The notes under the pieces are model-generated. The model saw only the letters and a list, made by a program, of their open reading frames with translations, searched no databases and was not told the DNA's origin. Source: an uncultured Clostridia bacterium (GTDB lineage Bacteria; Bacillota; Clostridia; Oscillospirales; Ruminococcaceae). From it: a stretch of 64,000 bases of DNA. The stretch covers positions 1 through 64,000 of the forward strand of contig CALCUE010000045.1 of the NCBI GenBank assembly GCA_937906945.1, read 5' to 3'. Numbering within the stretch: position 1 is the first letter of the stretch; each line of letters opens with the position of its first letter. A program made the translations under genes and the position numbers. Shown one piece after another: positions 25,133 through 33,514 of the stretch.

Positions 25133-26722
25133 TCAGGCATGTTTGTGATAGCCGTCATACTCTTTGAGGAAGCCGTACTTGAAGCCAAGGACGTTTCCTT
25201 CATCGTCAGCAGCGGTCTTGATCGCGAAGGTGTTGATAGCGTCTTCAACGGTCATGGCGTTGTCAATGATGTACTGGAGCTGAGCATCGTTGTCCTCGTT
25301 CTTGAAGAGTTTCTCTTCATCTTTGCCGAGGAGCATGGTGGCGTTGCTGTTGCGGAGACCGCGGAGACCGTTCTCTTCACGACCCTGGAGGAGGTAAAGG
25401 GTATCGCCGGCGGCGTCAGCTTTAGCAAAGTCATAGCCGAGGGTGTCTCTCTCATAGATGGCGATTTCGGAGATAACGCCGCCGCCATCAGTGACTTTAC
25501 GGGAAGCACGGTTGAAGCAGATAACAGCTTTCAGAGTTTCGAACTCGGTGCAGAAGTTGTAGTCACCGGTGGAATCCATGAAGCCGGCGATCGGGCCATG
25601 GTTGTTGTATTCCGGAGCGATGGCGTTGGTAACAGCGATAACTTTGCCGATACCCTGGGTCTGGGCGCCTTCAGGACGATCCATCTTGGTCCAGGAACCG
25701 TCGTCGTTGGCATACCAGCCGCAGCCGTTCTCATAATCGTAAGCGTTGACATATCTGCCGTCCTCGCCAAGAACGTTGGTCATAGCGAGCATACCGGTGC
25801 AGTACTCATGGAGGCCCCAAACGTCGATAGCGGCGCGGATCGGGTCAGTGGCGGAAGCGGAGCATACCCAAACGTCGATGCCGTTTTCGTCAAGAACTTT
25901 CCAGAGTTCGTTGATGTTCTCAGAAACCTGAGTACCGGAAGTCCAATCGTAGGTGACAACACCGACTTTGGATTCGATGTCAGCAGGGGTCTCCCAATGC
26001 TCGGTAGTGGTTTCAAGAGCTTTGTATTTGCTGTGGGAAGCGTAAGCAAGATCGTAAACTTCCTGCTCGTTCATGCCGGTGAACCAGTAAAGGACCCAAG
26101 GATAGGCGACAGAAGCGGATTCTGCGTCATAAACAAGGTCATACATGGCGCGCATTTTGGTGGCGAATTCAGCCCACTGAGGATCAGCCTGGATCTCAGC
26201 CTGGCCGGCTTCGTCAAGACCAGCGGCGGTGAAAGGACCATACTGCTCATAGAGGTAATCATAAGCAGCGGTGATGTCAGCGACCCAGTCAGCGTAGGAG
26301 CCATTGCCGTAACCGAGGTCAGTTCTGTCTTCGTCATGATCGCCGATTTCGGTGAAGAGGACGTCAGCGAGCTGTTCCGGTTTGATTTCGAAGGCCATGA
26401 CCTGAAGCTGATAGACAGCGAGCTGCTCTTCAACGTCGAAGATGGAGCAGGTGTTATCGAAATCGAAAACAGCATAAGTATCTTCTTTGTAGTTTTCGGA
26501 ATCGATACCGTAGGTGGCTACCATGTCGTTGATGCCGGCTTTGACATCATCGGCCCAGTCTTTGTGCTCAAGGCGAGCGTGGGTTTCGGGTTCTTCGGGC
26601 TCAGTCGGTTCGGCGGGCTCAGTGGGCTCAGTGGGCTCGGTGGGTTCTTCGGCAGGCTTATTGCAAGCCGCGAAAGAAAGAACCATGACAAGAGCGAGAA
26701 GCAGTGCGAGAAGTTTCTTCAT
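25133..26722 (-). CDS. Secreted HAD-family phosphatase lipoprotein
   Basis: The 529-residue product has a lipoprotein signal (SFAAC, Cys near residue 20) and a TEPTEPTEP-type linker that presents a large HAD domain outside the cell. Motif I is FDFDNT near residue 90 (nucleophile Asp and acid/base Asp both present), motif II is VCSAS near 300, and the late acidic motif is GFMDSTGD. The cap between motifs I and II is long and helical, as in phosphoserine-phosphatase relatives. I infer an extracellular phosphatase; the substrate is unknown. AAGGAGTG precedes the ATG. Confidence 0.8.
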   Translation of the reverse strand: MKKLLALLLALVMVLSFAACNKPAEEPTEPTEPTEPAEPTEPEEPETHARLEHKDWADDVKAGINDMVATYGIDSENYKEDTYAVFDFDNTCSIFDVEEQLAVYQLQVMAFEIKPEQLADVLFTEIGDHDEDRTDLGYGNGSYADWVADITAAYDYLYEQYGPFTAAGLDEAGQAEIQADPQWAEFATKMRAMYDLVYDAESASVAYPWVLYWFTGMNEQEVYDLAYASHSKYKALETTTEHWETPADIESKVGVVTYDWTSGTQVSENINELWKVLDENGIDVWVCSASATDPIRAAIDVWGLHEYCTGMLAMTNVLGEDGRYVNAYDYENGCGWYANDDGSWTKMDRPEGAQTQGIGKVIAVTNAIAPEYNNHGPIAGFMDSTGDYNFCTEFETLKAVICFNRASRKVTDGGGVISEIAIYERDTLGYDFAKADAAGDTLYLLQGREENGLRGLRNSNATMLLGKDEEKLFKNEDNDAQLQYIIDNAMTVEDAINTFAIKTAADDEGNVLGFKYGFLKEYDGYHKHA

Positions 26723-26796
26723 AATAACACTCCTTACATTTTTCTGTGTTTCTACACTTCTTTTTCTGAGTACGGCAATAGCCATACTTCACAGGT

Positions 26797-26825
26797 ATCA
26801 TACTATTTTTTATAAGAAAAGTCAA
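26797..26825 (-). promoter_or_regulatory. Strong promoter of the HAD lipoprotein gene
   Basis: Minus strand TTGACT and TATGAT with a 17-bp AT-rich spacer. Confidence 0.75.
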
Positions 26826-26933
26826 CAATTTTAACAAGATTGTAACCAATATTCTTTTTGTCTTGAAAGAAATCCTTCAAAACGGAGAAAAAGCGACTGG
26901 TGACAGAAAAAGAAAAAATTCATTTTCTGTTCA

Positions 26934-26963
26934 TTGTCAACGCCCTATATAATGTGGTAAAAT
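26934..26963 (+). promoter_or_regulatory. Promoter of the peptide-binding lipoprotein gene
   Basis: TTGTCA and TAAAAT with an 18-bp spacer. A TATAAT at 26948-26953 is an alternative -10 box. Confidence 0.55.
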
Positions 26964-26986
26964 AGAAACGAAAGGAGGCGGTCCCC

Positions 26987-28543
26987 ATGAAACGGATCCT
27001 GGCGCTGGCGCTTATTTTCACGCTTTTGCTTTCCGGCTGCGGAAAAACAAAAACGCTGGGTTTTGATATTCCGAGGGGCGTTACCTCCTTCGATCCGCAG
27101 GTCGCCAACGGCGATTCGGAATTTGTCATTATTAAAAACTGCTTCCGGGGACTTCTGGACAAGGACGAAAGCGGCGCTCTCATTCCCGGTGTGGCGAAGG
27201 AATATAAAGTTTCCGACGACGGCCTTATTTATACCTTTTATCTGGAAGAGGACCTTTTCTGGAACGACGGCGAAACGCCCCTTCTGGCGGATGATTTCGT
27301 TTTCGCCTTCGAGCGCCTCTTCCGTCCGGAAACGGCGGCGCCCTCCCGCAGTGACTTTTTCCATATTCTCAACGCCGAAAAGGTGCTGAAAGGCGAAAAA
27401 AGTCCTTCGTCCCTGGGGGTTCGGGCGGTGGACGATACGACGCTTGAAATTACCCTTCAATCGCCGGACCCGTTTTTCCTTTCCCGACTGACAACGGCGG
27501 CGGCCATGCCCTGCAACCGTGCGTTTTTTGAAAGCACCAAGGGACGCTACGGTCTGGCGTTGGCCTATACGCTTTTTAACGGCGCTTATTATGTGCGGCG
27601 GATCAACAACACGAGCTACGTCCTTTCGCCCAACGAGCAGAGCCCCGTCGCCAACACCAAATACGAGAATATCTATCTTTTCGTCAAGGACGACCCGAAA
27701 GCGGAAGCGGTCTCCCGCCTTCGGGAGGAGATCGTTGACGCGGCGGTCCTTCGTCCGGAGGACAAAAAGACGCTGGAAAGCGAAGGCTTTACGATAAAAA
27801 CAAGCCAGAGCACCGTTTGGGTGATGGCTTTCAACACCAAAAACGAGGTCCTTTCCAACAGCAAGATCCGGCGGGCGATCGCCTATTCCGTGGACCGTTC
27901 GGCGCTGATCGGAAAGGTCGGGGAGAATTTCCGGGCGGCGGAGGCTTTTGTGCCGCCGGCGGTGACGCTTAACGGACAAAGTTACCGGAAGACCGTCGGA
28001 AACGGGTTTTCCGGCTTTGAGTGCGACCCCAAGATCGCCTCGGAGCTTTTCAAGGAGGGCATGGCGGAACAGGAGCTTTCCCGTGTCCCGACGCTGACAG
28101 TCCTCTGTACCGAGGAATTCGTGCCGTCGATGGGCTTTTTCCAGAAAAACGTGCAGGATACGCTGGCGGTTTTCATCAACCTTATTCCGGTGACAAAGGA
28201 GGAGCTTTCCGCCGCGGTCAACGCCGGAAACTATGATCTGGCGCTTATTTCCATGACGCCGCAATATGACGACCCCAGCGCGGTCTTTTCCTTCTTTATG
28301 GACGAAAACAACGTGACCGGTTACACGAGCGGGGCGCTTTCCGAACGGGTCAAAACGGCGTCCTACCAGAAAGGACCGGAGGAACGGGCGGAACAGTACG
28401 CTCTGGCGGAGCAGCTTTTATTGCAGGATATGCCGGCGCTGCCTCTTTTCTATGAGACGTCCTATTTTGCCATGTCACCGACGATCTCGGGGCTCAACTA
28501 CTCCATTTTCGGCGGTCATATCGTGTTCCGTTTCTGCCGGTAA
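26987..28543 (+). CDS. Peptide-type ABC transporter substrate-binding lipoprotein (SBP_bac_5)
   Basis: The 518-residue product has the lipobox LLSGC (Cys 18) and the cluster C binding-protein fold: the opening ITSFDP-like segment GVTSFDPQVAN, YKVSDDGLIYTFYLEEDLFWNDG, and a C-terminal LPLFYETSYFAM. It would capture oligopeptides or a similar ligand for an Opp/Dpp importer. No permease or ATPase gene is next to it, so it either uses a transporter encoded elsewhere or acts as a free receptor. AAAGGAGGCGG precedes the ATG. Confidence 0.9.
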   Translation: MKRILALALIFTLLLSGCGKTKTLGFDIPRGVTSFDPQVANGDSEFVIIKNCFRGLLDKDESGALIPGVAKEYKVSDDGLIYTFYLEEDLFWNDGETPLLADDFVFAFERLFRPETAAPSRSDFFHILNAEKVLKGEKSPSSLGVRAVDDTTLEITLQSPDPFFLSRLTTAAAMPCNRAFFESTKGRYGLALAYTLFNGAYYVRRINNTSYVLSPNEQSPVANTKYENIYLFVKDDPKAEAVSRLREEIVDAAVLRPEDKKTLESEGFTIKTSQSTVWVMAFNTKNEVLSNSKIRRAIAYSVDRSALIGKVGENFRAAEAFVPPAVTLNGQSYRKTVGNGFSGFECDPKIASELFKEGMAEQELSRVPTLTVLCTEEFVPSMGFFQKNVQDTLAVFINLIPVTKEELSAAVNAGNYDLALISMTPQYDDPSAVFSFFMDENNVTGYTSGALSERVKTASYQKGPEERAEQYALAEQLLLQDMPALPLFYETSYFAMSPTISGLNYSIFGGHIVFRFCR

Positions 28544-28554
28544 AAAGGGATGAC

Positions 28555-28583
28555 TTGCGCCTGAAAAAACGATTTGCTATAAT
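28555..28583 (+). promoter_or_regulatory. Promoter of the dispanin-like/DUF2752 cluster
   Basis: TTGCGC and TATAAT with a 17-bp spacer, 24 bases before the first ATG. Confidence 0.65.
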
Positions 28584-28606
28584 AAAAAAGACAGGGAGGA
28601 ACAGCC

Positions 28607-29011
28607 ATGGTATGTAAGAATTGCAAAGCCCCGTTAGACGAAGACAGCCGGTTCTGCGGCGCTTGCGGAGCGAAAGTGGAACCGGAAACGGAACATTCCG
28701 CCGCGACGCCAAAAGACGGTGATTCTCCGTTCGCTTCCCGACCGATCCCGGCCAACGTGCCGGATCTGGATCCGACGGCGTGGATCGTTCTCTCTGTTCT
28801 GGAAATTATTTTTTGCGTGCCCACGATCCCGGGCATCGTCGGTCTGATTTTCGGAATTCTTGCCGACAGCTGTCGAAAAAACAGCGATTGGGAGGGCGTT
28901 CGCTCCAACCTGAAGGTGTGCCGTATCGCGGTCCTTATCGGGCTGGGGATCACCCTTGTCGGTCTCTTTTTCTTCGTGATCGGCGGTTTTCTGTTGGGAT
29001 TTCTTTTATAA
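28607..29011 (+). CDS. Zinc-ribbon protein with CD225/dispanin-like membrane domain
   Basis: The 134-residue product begins with a zinc ribbon (CKNCKAPL...CGACGAKV, residues 3-24) and a short linker. Two hydrophobic segments (about 60-85 and 105-130) flank a loop with DWEGVRSNLK. The pattern of helix, cysteine/glycine turn (CVPTIPGIVGLIFG), small acidic loop, A/S-rich helix and second membrane helix resembles bacterial CD225 (dispanin) proteins. The role is unknown. It is the first of three same-strand genes; the next starts 25 bases downstream. Confidence 0.65.
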   Translation: MVCKNCKAPLDEDSRFCGACGAKVEPETEHSAATPKDGDSPFASRPIPANVPDLDPTAWIVLSVLEIIFCVPTIPGIVGLIFGILADSCRKNSDWEGVRSNLKVCRIAVLIGLGITLVGLFFFVIGGFLLGFLL

Positions 29012-29036
29012 ATTGTTATGATAGGGGGATAAAACC

Positions 29037-29651
29037 ATGTTTTGTAAAAAATGCGGAGCGCCTGTTCTGGAAAATGAAAAATTCTGCGGCCATTGCGGCG
29101 CGAGAATAGAAAAAGAGGAAGCGGTCGAGGTCATCGAGGAAGTCAAAGAGGAAGCGGTCGAAGCCGCCTCGGAAGTAAAAGAGGAAGCGGTCGAGGTCGT
29201 CGAGGAAGTCAAAGAAGAAGCGGTCGAGACGGCAGCGGAGACGGTGGAGGAAATTCTTCCGGAGTGCGTTCCGGCACAGCAGGAAACGCCCTATCAACAG
29301 CCGGTCTTTGCGCCGCAGACGGCGGCACCGGAAGGTGTGTCGGTCAACGCCACCCTTTGGATCATTCTCTGCGCTTTGGAAACGGTCCTCTGCTGTTCGA
29401 CTCTGCCCGGTCTTTTCGGTCTTATCTTTGCCATCATCGCCGCCACGAAAAAAGGAAAAGGCGATTGGGAAGCGGCCCGATCCAACATCAAAGCGGCCAA
29501 GATCGCTTTCTGGGTCGGCGTGGCGCTTCTGGTGCTTGGCGTGATCCTCGGTTTTCTGTTCCTCCTTTGGGGCGTTACCGGTGTGGTCTCGTTAGCCGGT
29601 GAGGCGATTTCGGATCCGTCGATGGCGGAATTCTTTAGTCAGATCGCATGA
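29037..29651 (+). CDS. Zinc-ribbon protein with undecad repeats and dispanin-like domain
   Basis: The 204-residue product is a longer paralogue of the preceding gene. A zinc ribbon (CKKCGAPV...CGHCGARI) is followed by a Val/Glu/Ala helix built from 11-residue repeats (about residues 27-70; unit like EEAVEVIEEVK), a Pro/Gln linker and the dispanin-like part. That part includes the CCSTLPGLFGLIFAII helix, then GDWEAARSNIKAAK and a second helix. Eleven-residue periodicity is typical of amphipathic surface helices or right-handed coiled coils. Its stop overlaps the DUF2752 start (ATGA). Confidence 0.65.
   Translation: MFCKKCGAPVLENEKFCGHCGARIEKEEAVEVIEEVKEEAVEAASEVKEEAVEVVEEVKEEAVETAAETVEEILPECVPAQQETPYQQPVFAPQTAAPEGVSVNATLWIILCALETVLCCSTLPGLFGLIFAIIAATKKGKGDWEAARSNIKAAKIAFWVGVALLVLGVILGFLFLLWGVTGVVSLAGEAISDPSMAEFFSQIA
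29115..29246 (+). repeat. 33-bp in-frame tandem repeats
   Basis: Three full copies (29115-29147, 29148-29180, 29181-29213) and a partial fourth share the core GAGGAAGCGGTCGA. Each encodes 11 residues of the Val/Glu helix. Confidence 0.9.
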
Positions 29652-30052
29652 AAAAAAGAGTTTGGATCGTAGTGGCGGCGGCACTTCTGGCCGCCGCCAC
29701 TCTTTTGTATCTTTATCGCACCGAGGAAGGCGCCGGAGCGGGGATCCCCTGTCTGTTCCATTTTGTGACGGGGTGGTACTGTCCCGGGTGCGGCGCTTCC
29801 CGGGCTCTTCGGTCCTTACTGCATTTGGATTTCGGGCAGGCTCTTCGTTATAACGCTCCGTTTACCATAGCGGCACCGTTTCTCGGGATCTACGCGCTTT
29901 CGCTTTCGGTGAGTTTTGTCCGCTTCGGGGAGGATCGAGTATCCCGGCATATCCCGTGGACGCCGGTGGTGATCTTCGCGGTGCTTTGCCTTTTTTACGG
30001 CGTTTTGCGAAATCTGTCCGCTTTTGCTTTTCTCGCTCCGACGACAATTTGA
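29648..30052 (+). CDS. DUF2752 membrane protein
   Basis: The 134-residue product has an N-terminal helix, the DUF2752 core (GIPCLFHFVTGWYCPGCG, then ASRALRSLLHLDFGQAL and RYNAPF) and two or three more membrane helices. The conserved CPxCG-type cysteines point to a metal or redox site, but no function is known. The ATG overlaps the stop of the dispanin-like gene, so both are translated from one message. DUF2752 genes often neighbour dispanin/TM2-type genes. Confidence 0.85.
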   Translation: MKKRVWIVVAAALLAAATLLYLYRTEEGAGAGIPCLFHFVTGWYCPGCGASRALRSLLHLDFGQALRYNAPFTIAAPFLGIYALSLSVSFVRFGEDRVSRHIPWTPVVIFAVLCLFYGVLRNLSAFAFLAPTTI

Positions 30053-30062
30053 GCAATTTTGG

Positions 30063-30091
30063 TTGACAGAGGCGGAAAAGTATTCTATAAT
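30063..30091 (+). promoter_or_regulatory. Promoter of the cobalamin-riboswitch operon
   Basis: TTGACA and TATAAT with a 17-bp spacer: full consensus. Confidence 0.85.
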
Positions 30092-30107
30092 AGCGTCGAT
30101 AACTGAA

Positions 30108-30275
30108 TATACGTTGTTTCACGGTTGCGCTTGCATCAATAAGGAACACGGTGGAAATCCGTGACTGCACCCACAGCTGTAAATACGGACGGAAAAGCGA
30201 GAAAGCCACTGCTTTTTGGCGGGAAGGCGAGCTTTTTCGGATGAAGTATGAGCCAGAAGACTTGCCGGGAAACGT
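30108..30275 (+). promoter_or_regulatory. Cobalamin riboswitch
   Basis: The class signatures appear in order: GGTGGAAATCCGTGACTGC (from about 30149), the CCCACAGCTGTAA segment, GCCACTG, GGGAAGGC and the B12 box AGCCAGAAGACTTGCC (30251-30266). Ligand binding should favour the terminator downstream and so switch off the DUF4430-ECF operon when corrinoid is plentiful. Confidence 0.95.
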
Positions 30276-30326
30276 CGCTTTTGAAAATTCATTGGGAAAA
30301 AGGGTGGATTTCGGCAATACGGTAGC

Positions 30327-30360
30327 AAAGCCCTTCCGAACGGAGGGCTTTTTCTTTTTG
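30327..30360 (+). terminator. Riboswitch-controlled terminator
   Basis: AAAGCCCTTCCG, two-base turn, CGGAGGGCTTTTT, ending 19 bases before the first gene. This is the likely expression platform of the riboswitch. Confidence 0.85.
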
Positions 30361-30378
30361 GAGAAAGAGGGATCTGTT

Positions 30379-30945
30379 TTGAAAAAAATTCTGGCACTGG
30401 TTTTGTGCGCGGCGCTTTTTCTGACCGCCTGCTCGTCCGATCTTCCGAACGAGGGGATCAGCGGCTTTGACGATTACCGCAAGGAGCTTTCGGCGGAGGA
30501 ACTGGAAAAGGCTATGGAAAACGCGAAAAAGGCGGAAAACGCCGATGAGACGGTCTGCACCGTGACGATCGTCTGCAAAACCGCTTTGGAAAGCGGAAAA
30601 CTGAGCGATACCATGCTCTCTCTGCTTCCGGCGGACGGGGTCCTTCTGGATCACTACGCGGTGCCTTATCAGAAGGGCGACAGCGTTTTTGACGCCATTG
30701 CCAAGGCCATTCGGGAAAACAAGATCCACATGGAATACAGCGGCACGAAAACGGTGCTGTATATTGAGGGGGTCGCCAACCTCTATGAATTTGATTGCGG
30801 CAGTCTTTCCGGCTGGATGTACCGGGTCAACGGTTGGTTCGCCAGCTTCGGCATGGGACAGTATCCGCTGAGCGGCGGCGATTCCATTGAGCTTATCTAT
30901 ACCTGCGACCTCGGCGACGACATCGGGGACAATTATCTCGGATAA
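30379..30945 (+). CDS. DUF4430 (transcobalamin-like) lipoprotein
   Basis: The 188-residue product has a lipobox (LTAC, Cys near 17), an acidic spacer and a C-terminal DUF4430 domain from about residue 55. It includes LLPADGVLLDHYAVPYQKG, SVFDAIAKA, the GSLSGWMYRVNGWFASFGMG motif and DSIELIYTCDLGDD. This domain resembles the C-terminal part of animal transcobalamin/intrinsic factor. With the riboswitch and ECF genes beside it, I infer a surface corrinoid-binding protein. TTG start with AAAGAGG upstream; no longer in-frame start is plausible, because the riboswitch occupies that DNA. Confidence 0.85.
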   Translation: MKKILALVLCAALFLTACSSDLPNEGISGFDDYRKELSAEELEKAMENAKKAENADETVCTVTIVCKTALESGKLSDTMLSLLPADGVLLDHYAVPYQKGDSVFDAIAKAIRENKIHMEYSGTKTVLYIEGVANLYEFDCGSLSGWMYRVNGWFASFGMGQYPLSGGDSIELIYTCDLGDDIGDNYLG

Positions 30946-30968
30946 AAACGACAATAAGGGGAAACCAC

Positions 30969-31868
30969 ATGAACGAAAACGAAAGGAAAACCGAATCGGG
31001 GCTGGCGCTGTACCATCCGTTGGTCAGTTTCAGCTATTTTGCGGCGGTCATCGCGGGGACCCTTCTTTTTGTGCACCCGATTTTCGGGGCGCTTTCCCTT
31101 TTTACCGCCGTACTCGGCTCGGCGTTCCTCAACGGGAAAAAGGCCTTTAAGGCAACGCTGAGTTTCGGCGTGCCGATGTTCCTTTTCATCGTTTTGGCAA
31201 ACCCTCTTTTTAACCATCGCGGAGCGACCATCCTCTTTTATCTGCGGGACAACCCCGTGACGTGGGAATCTTTTCTTTACGGACTGGTTTCCGGCGCGAT
31301 GATGTTCGCGGCGGTGGTATGGTTCACCTGTTATAACACGGTGATCACCTCGGACAAATTCCTTTATATTTTCGGGAAAATTCTGCCTTCGGTGGCGCTC
31401 ATCGTCAGCATGACCCTTTCGCTGATCCCGAAGATGTTTTCACAGATCAAGGTCATCGCTGACTGCCAGCGGACCATGGGGCTCGATTGGAAAAGCGGCG
31501 GCATCAAAGACCGGCTTCGGGCCGGAAGCCGCATCCTTTCCATTCTGGTCAGCTGGGCGCTGGAGGACGCCGTCACCACGGCGGATTCCATGCGCTCCCG
31601 TGGTTACGGACAGCATAAACGAAGCAGTTTTTCCATTTTCCGCTTCGGAAAGCGGGACGGCGTTCTGCTTACGGTCGTTCTGCTGCTTCTGGCGGCGGAG
31701 ATTTTCGCTTATATTAGCGGGCGGGGGACCATGACGTTCTTCCCCTTCGCCGTCTGGCGAAAGCCGGATCTTTGGGACTGGCTTTTGTACGCGCTGTTCT
31801 TCGCGTTAGGCGTTCTGCCGTCGATCTTACAATGGAAGGAGGACCGGAAATGGAAACAATTACAGTGA
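30969..31868 (+). CDS. ECF transporter membrane coupling protein EcfT
   Basis: EcfT links the substrate-binding S component to the ATPases. The 299-residue product has about six to seven hydrophobic helices. The coupling helices contain the EcfT signature pair, GLDWKSGGIKDRLRAG and ADSMRSRGYG (around residues 175 and 205), where Ala-Arg-Gly-like tripeptides contact the ATPases. It starts 23 bases after the DUF4430 gene with AAGGGGAAA upstream and overlaps the ATPase gene by 19 bases. Confidence 0.9.
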   Translation: MNENERKTESGLALYHPLVSFSYFAAVIAGTLLFVHPIFGALSLFTAVLGSAFLNGKKAFKATLSFGVPMFLFIVLANPLFNHRGATILFYLRDNPVTWESFLYGLVSGAMMFAAVVWFTCYNTVITSDKFLYIFGKILPSVALIVSMTLSLIPKMFSQIKVIADCQRTMGLDWKSGGIKDRLRAGSRILSILVSWALEDAVTTADSMRSRGYGQHKRSSFSIFRFGKRDGVLLTVVLLLLAAEIFAYISGRGTMTFFPFAVWRKPDLWDWLLYALFFALGVLPSILQWKEDRKWKQLQ

Positions 31869-33514
31869 AAAATTTCAGTTTTACCTATGCCCTTCGGGAA
31901 GAACCGGTCCTTCAGGACCTTTCGTTCACCGTAAACGAGGGCGACTTTATCGTCGTCTGCGGTCCGTCCGGATGCGGAAAATCGACCCTTCTCCGAAGCC
32001 TTAAACCACAGCTTCGGCCCTTCGGAAAAGCGGAAGGCACCGTCGAGTTTGAGGGAAGGCCCCTTTCGGATTATTCCGACGCGGAAACGGCGGCCGAGAT
32101 CGGCTTTGTGATGCAAAGCCCCGACGCTCAGATCGTCACCGACAAGGTCTGGCACGAACTGGCCTTCGGGCTTGAAAACCTCGGCGTGGAAACGCCGGTC
32201 ATCCGAAGCCGCGTCGCCGAGATGGCCAACTATTTCGGCATCCACAACTGGTTTCGGAAAAAGACCGCCGAGCTTTCCGGCGGCCAGAAACAACTTTTGA
32301 ACCTTGCTTCCGTCATGCTCATGCAGCCGAAGCTTCTGATTTTGGACGAGCCGTCGAGCCAGCTCGACCCCATCGCCGCCCGGGAATTCCTGGAGAACGT
32401 GCGGAAAATAAACCTGGAGCTCGGCACCACCGTCATCATCACCGAGCACAACCTCGAGGACGTTTTCGGCTTCGCCGATAAAGTCCTTCTGATGGAAAAG
32501 GGAAAGATCGTCCGCTATCTGCCGCCGCAGGAGATGGCGCAGTATCTGGCACAGAATGAGCACGAGGGAATGTATAAAGCTCTTCCGACGCCGGCGAGAA
32601 TGTACGGAACGGTGCTCAAAGGGCAGTGCCCGTTGAGCATTGTCGAGGGACGGAACTGGTTCAGCCAGCAAATGAAGGGAAAAACAGCACCGAGCCCGAT
32701 GCTCACCGAAAACGAGCGACCGAAAGAAAAGACCATCGACGTTTCGGAGGTTTGGTTCCAGTACGAAAAAGGCGGCCAGCCCATTTTGCGGAACGTCAGT
32801 TTTTCCGTCAGAAAGGGCGAAGTCTGTTCGATCCTCGGCGGCAACGGCTGCGGAAAGACGACGACCCTTTCGGTGATCTCACAAAAAAATAAATACGAGC
32901 TCGGGACCATCACCGTTTCGGGCAAGGATCTGAAAAAATATAAAGGCACCGAGCTTTTTGAGCGTAACATGGCGGTGCTTCCGCAGAACCCCCAATCCAT
33001 TTTCGTTTTTGAGACCCTTCGGCAGGACCTCGAAGAAGCGCTGAAGGTCCGGAAATTCGGGGAGGAGGACATCAAGGAGCGGGTGCGCCTCGTTTCGCGG
33101 ATGCTCTCTTTGGAAAAGCTTCTGGATCGGCATCCCTATGACCTTTCCGGCGGTGAGATGCAGAAGGCGGCGCTGGCGAAAATTTTGCTTCTGGAACCGA
33201 AAATCCTGCTTTTGGACGAGCCGACGAAGGGCATGGACGCCCTTTCCAAAGAGAACCTCGGGAACATCCTTCGGGGACTTGCCGCCGACGGCGTTTCGGT
33301 TCTGATGGTCACTCACGACATCGAGTTCTGCGCCAAATATTCCGACCATTGCATGCTCTTTTTTGACGGCTACATTGTTTCGGAAGGGTCGCCGAAGAAG
33401 TTTTTCTCCGAAAACAGCTTTTATACCACCTCGGCGAGCCGTATGACCCGCCACCTGGTGCCGAATATCATCACCTGCGAAGAGGGGGAAGCGCTTTGTC
33501 GAAACCTCTTCTGA
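31850..33514 (+). CDS. Fused double ECF ATPase (EcfA-EcfA)
   Basis: Two complete ABC ATPase domains lie in one 554-residue chain, replacing the usual EcfA1/EcfA2 pair. Domain 1 (1-245) has Walker A GPSGCGKST near residue 39, signature LSGGQKQ and Walker B LLILDEPSSQLDP. Domain 2 (about 295-540) has GGNGCGKTT near 330, signature LSGGEMQK and ILLLDEPTKGMD. I use ATG 31850, with AAGGAGG nine bases before it, rather than an upstream in-frame codon inside ecfT. The pair should power the corrinoid importer encoded around it. Confidence 0.92.
   Translation: METITVKNFSFTYALREEPVLQDLSFTVNEGDFIVVCGPSGCGKSTLLRSLKPQLRPFGKAEGTVEFEGRPLSDYSDAETAAEIGFVMQSPDAQIVTDKVWHELAFGLENLGVETPVIRSRVAEMANYFGIHNWFRKKTAELSGGQKQLLNLASVMLMQPKLLILDEPSSQLDPIAAREFLENVRKINLELGTTVIITEHNLEDVFGFADKVLLMEKGKIVRYLPPQEMAQYLAQNEHEGMYKALPTPARMYGTVLKGQCPLSIVEGRNWFSQQMKGKTAPSPMLTENERPKEKTIDVSEVWFQYEKGGQPILRNVSFSVRKGEVCSILGGNGCGKTTTLSVISQKNKYELGTITVSGKDLKKYKGTELFERNMAVLPQNPQSIFVFETLRQDLEEALKVRKFGEEDIKERVRLVSRMLSLEKLLDRHPYDLSGGEMQKAALAKILLLEPKILLLDEPTKGMDALSKENLGNILRGLAADGVSVLMVTHDIEFCAKYSDHCMLFFDGYIVSEGSPKKFFSENSFYTTSASRMTRHLVPNIITCEEGEALCRNLF

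Noticed and set aside
29115..29246. CRISPR-like repeat array
   Set aside because: The 33-bp units are contiguous with no spacers, stay in frame and encode a regular helix.
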